A stretch of 64,000 nucleotides of DNA from Sipunculus nudus. Its lineage: Eukaryota; Annelida; Sipuncula; Golfingiida; Sipunculidae. How positions within the stretch are numbered: position 1 is the first letter of the stretch; each line of letters opens with the position of its first letter. Below the pieces are notes generated by a model. That model made no database searches and was not told the DNA's origin. It worked only from the letters and a program-made list of their open reading frames with translations. Location of the stretch: contig CM049314.1 of the NCBI GenBank assembly GCA_026874595.1, forward strand, positions 2,817,318 through 2,881,317. Direction: 5' to 3'. The translations under genes and the position numbers were made by a program. Shown piece after piece: positions 61,062 to 64,000 of this stretch.

Positions 61062-64000
61062 GAATCTGATTTTTTTATCTCCATTTCAAAATTTTGTGTT
61101 CATCGCGCATACGTGATCTGTTTATATTAGGTTCCGTAACAATGTCTAGATGCTTATATCTAAATAATATGTTCCAACAAACTTTATTTTTAGTTATTTT
61201 CGCCGACAGATTTTCCTGAGTAGAGAGAATAATTACAGGTAAATAATAAGATGTGTACTTTTATGTATACCAGATATTTTGATTCATATTAAGCTAACAC
61301 AAATTGAGATATGTGTTGATAATATTTAGGTGAATAGTGGTCGTAATATATAATTATAATATATATGTAATAATTTTTAACTAATAAAATATACTGAAAT
61401 GAAACATATTAATTATACAAATATATGGATTAAACATATAAGCGTTTCTAAAACTGTTCTTGACAATATCTGTATTTGACTTATTAGGAAATATGCCCAA
61501 GGATATGCCTGACGTCCCGTCATGAAACCTTCACCCTCTGAAATCACTGACGAAGTTTAATTATGTAGTCCAATAGCAGCATGGAAAGTGTTTCATTGCC
61601 GTTTTGTTAACATAATGATAGACACAAATCATTTTAGTATTTTCCATTCTGTAACTTAAAGGGCATATGCCTTTTCATATTAGTTTACTCTCTCTTTCCC
61701 TCCATGTCTCTTTCTGGGGGTATATTCTACTTATCTATCTGATAACAAGATATATTTGAAAAAAAAAATATACCAACTTCATGCTTGTTGTTGCATTTCA
61801 AGCCAGCTCAGCCTGCCAAGATGACCCATAATAACAGCGAAAGACTCTTGCTCTTAGCTTACTTGTGATACATATCTAATCTCCTTTCCTTCTCATATAC
61901 CTGTGATGTTTTTGTGTGTCTATACGGACTATGTGAAGGATGGAAAGCCTTCTTATGCTCAGCACAAAGTCTTGCTATACTTATTCTTTCTTGACATTTG
62001 CCTGATGTGACATTATGTCCATAAATATATATTTAATAACCAATTAAAGTGCTAAACAAAGTAAATAATGGTATATATACCGCATCGGACCTGCAATCGG
62101 CAGGCTCGGATTCGGACTCTGTACTTAAGCTCGGGGGTGAGACCAGAAATCCCAGAAATAAGTTCCTGTAAAGCTGATAAACTTTCATTGAAATTTCAGA
62201 TGTTCAGATATTTATACAATGAATACACATTTTTTCTCCTAGACAATGGGATCGGCGGTTCACTCTTTTAGGACAGTTTTTTTTTTATTTTGCAAGATTA
62301 ATTCTTATTAAGCTGCATAATTAATAATTTAATTATTACCTATAGGTGCCCCTATTTTTTCTGTATTTTAAGCTCATCCACGCATGTCACGCTTATACCG
62401 GAGGCGTCCCTGGGATTTTCCTGTTTTCAAGCTCACTGCAGCGTTAAGACCATGGCCAGCTGAAAGCATGGAATTTCGTGCAATACGCGGGCTTTGCTGG
62501 TCCCCCGTTGACCCCGATATGCAATATAACGCCTTTTTATCTAACGCCTTTTAAACGCCTAAAAAGAAGTATCTTTTTATGATAAACAGGGTCTTAACAG
62601 TTCGGCAAATGTATATGTGGGCTCAAAAACGGTTAACACGGTAAACACTTAAACACAGTTCTCGGGGCGGGGGGCGGGGGGGGCGGGGGTTGAATTTATA
62701 TTTTCTTTTAGGATCACAATCCCGAGAAATATAAAAATATGTAACAAGTTCATCTTTAAACTGATAGGGATTCTATTAACAAACCAGATTCTGCTTTCGG
62801 GTCCTTAAAAAATCCAGCTGAATCTCCTTGTTCACTCATGTTCACGTGTACACGTTTCATGATTTGGCACTGTCAGGCTCCAGTATACGAATTCACCTGA
62901 AGAGTGGCTTAATAAATGCATACGAATAGACGAATTCTATTCTACACGGGGACAAAGGAATTATTCTTCTGTCATAATGGTATATAAGAAAAGATATATT
63001 AAATAACATATAATGTTGATTCTGATTATCTCCAACATTTAATCGATTGTCCATTTGGTCTTACAATAAGCCTTTGCAAGTTATCGGATAAAAAAGGCGA
63101 ATATACCTTTATTACGTTAATTTTACTTAAGTCAAAGCAACGAACCAAGGTGGGAATTTTTGGTTTTGCCATGAACCTGCCCCGAAAGATGATAACCTGT
63201 CGTTTATCTGGGAGCATCATCAGTTTACGATCGCCGAGATGTCAATCAACAAAGCTCTGAACAAGCATTTATTATTGTAGGAAACTATTTGCCTTAGCAT
63301 TACAAGAGCCTTCAACAACATATGCGTGTTTGTTATCATACCCAGACTTCCATCAGTTGATAACTAAAAATATCGTTCATCGTCGTGTCCTTTGAGCTTC
63401 AATTTACTCATATTATCTTTCATAAACTTTCACAATTCTATATACGTCATATAATTTCAAATTAGTTTCACATTTTAGATGGCTTATTTATGCATCGCCA
63501 TCACTTTGACAATGGCGATGCCGTGCTCCTGTTGTTTATCGGAAGAAAAAAACATTCTCACGTAAAATTCCTGTACCCTTTACATATCTCACGTCTTCTA
63601 TCACTATATTATTTTTTGAATAGCATAATTTGCCATTATTTGTTGAACTTTAAGGGGTATGGCTCTCCTGGAGAATCCTACCACAGGTAATCTTTATATT
63701 ATGAACAACTGTCCCTGCGAATAGCACAATATACAAAAATATGTGATATCCGGTTCCTACCAGCTCCGTACAAAACTATCTATCACATGCTTCATATTTT
63801 AATGCTCATTTGTCTTAGGAACGTTGGTCTATCTATTAGATGTCATATTCAGCCACCCGCAACGTACACAAAAGCCCAATTTAGCTAACTTCCTCAATAA
63901 GCCTGCACATTGCACGTAATACTAGTCTACAGGGTCGGCTTCATGCACCGTTAGTTGTGTGATAAACAAACGTGTGGTCCTAAACCTTTTCATAGCAGTT
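61062..64000. other. No gene seen
   Basis: Unique AT-rich sequence after the LTR candidate, with a G-rich run at about 62665-62690. Short frames at 62068-63690 lack motifs. Confidence 0.5.

Overview
This 64 kb window is animal nuclear DNA. It is AT-rich, intron-containing and dominated by tandem and dispersed repeats. Several repeats look like families common in mollusc, especially bivalve, genomes: blocks with a short (GTCC)n/(GACA)n run next to a GCTCAGCTGA end, blocks with repeated AGGTCA motifs, and non-LTR reverse-transcriptase remains. The organism assignment (mollusc, probably bivalve) is inference from repeat style and gene type. Only two genes can be followed across exon boundaries, plus one stray exon of a third.

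Layout. 1-9.6 kb: no gene; a pogo/Tigger-like non-autonomous DNA transposon (3145-4449), the 3' end of a non-LTR retrotransposon (about 4842-5405), a SINE-like stretch and short duplications. 9.6-20.45 kb: a complete five-exon, plus-strand SLC16 (monocarboxylate-transporter-like) gene of 417 codons. All four introns are in phase 1. Intron 2 carries 48 copies of a 71-bp repeat with no length change, and intron 3 is mostly a 23-bp repeat. 20.5-39.4 kb: intergenic, with a 34-bp repeat, a roughly 340-bp-unit dispersed element (about 22917-24442), a 20-bp x 71 array (24669-26088), a decayed reverse transcriptase on the minus strand (about 28060-29130), a 450-bp inverted-repeat pair enclosing 3.3 kb (about 32965-37175), and AT-rich 65-bp repeats near 38 kb. 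39.42-39.62 kb: one exon of a second SLC16 paralogue with the same phase-1 exon end. No further exons of it are recognisable here. 40.6-49.6 kb: an AGGTCA-type dispersed repeat, a 5.5-kb 82-bp minisatellite, and an inverted copy of the 340-bp-unit element whose units share a GGTGGCGCCACC palindrome. 52.8-56.1 kb: a minus-strand gene for a single-pass receptor-like protein with leucine-rich repeats, one Ig domain, a transmembrane helix and a Tyr-rich tail. 56-64 kb: no gene seen, but a good solo-LTR candidate at 60559-61061.

How it fits together. The plus-strand SLC16 gene and the stray SLC16 exon look like members of a local transporter cluster, each accompanied by long minisatellites in its introns or presumed intron. 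The LRR-Ig gene lies downstream on the opposite strand and has no evident functional link. No prokaryotic operon, CRISPR array, phage or toxin system is present. The most unusual features are structural: exactly periodic intronic minisatellites, a perfect 19-bp hairpin beside one of them, and palindrome-centred repeat units.
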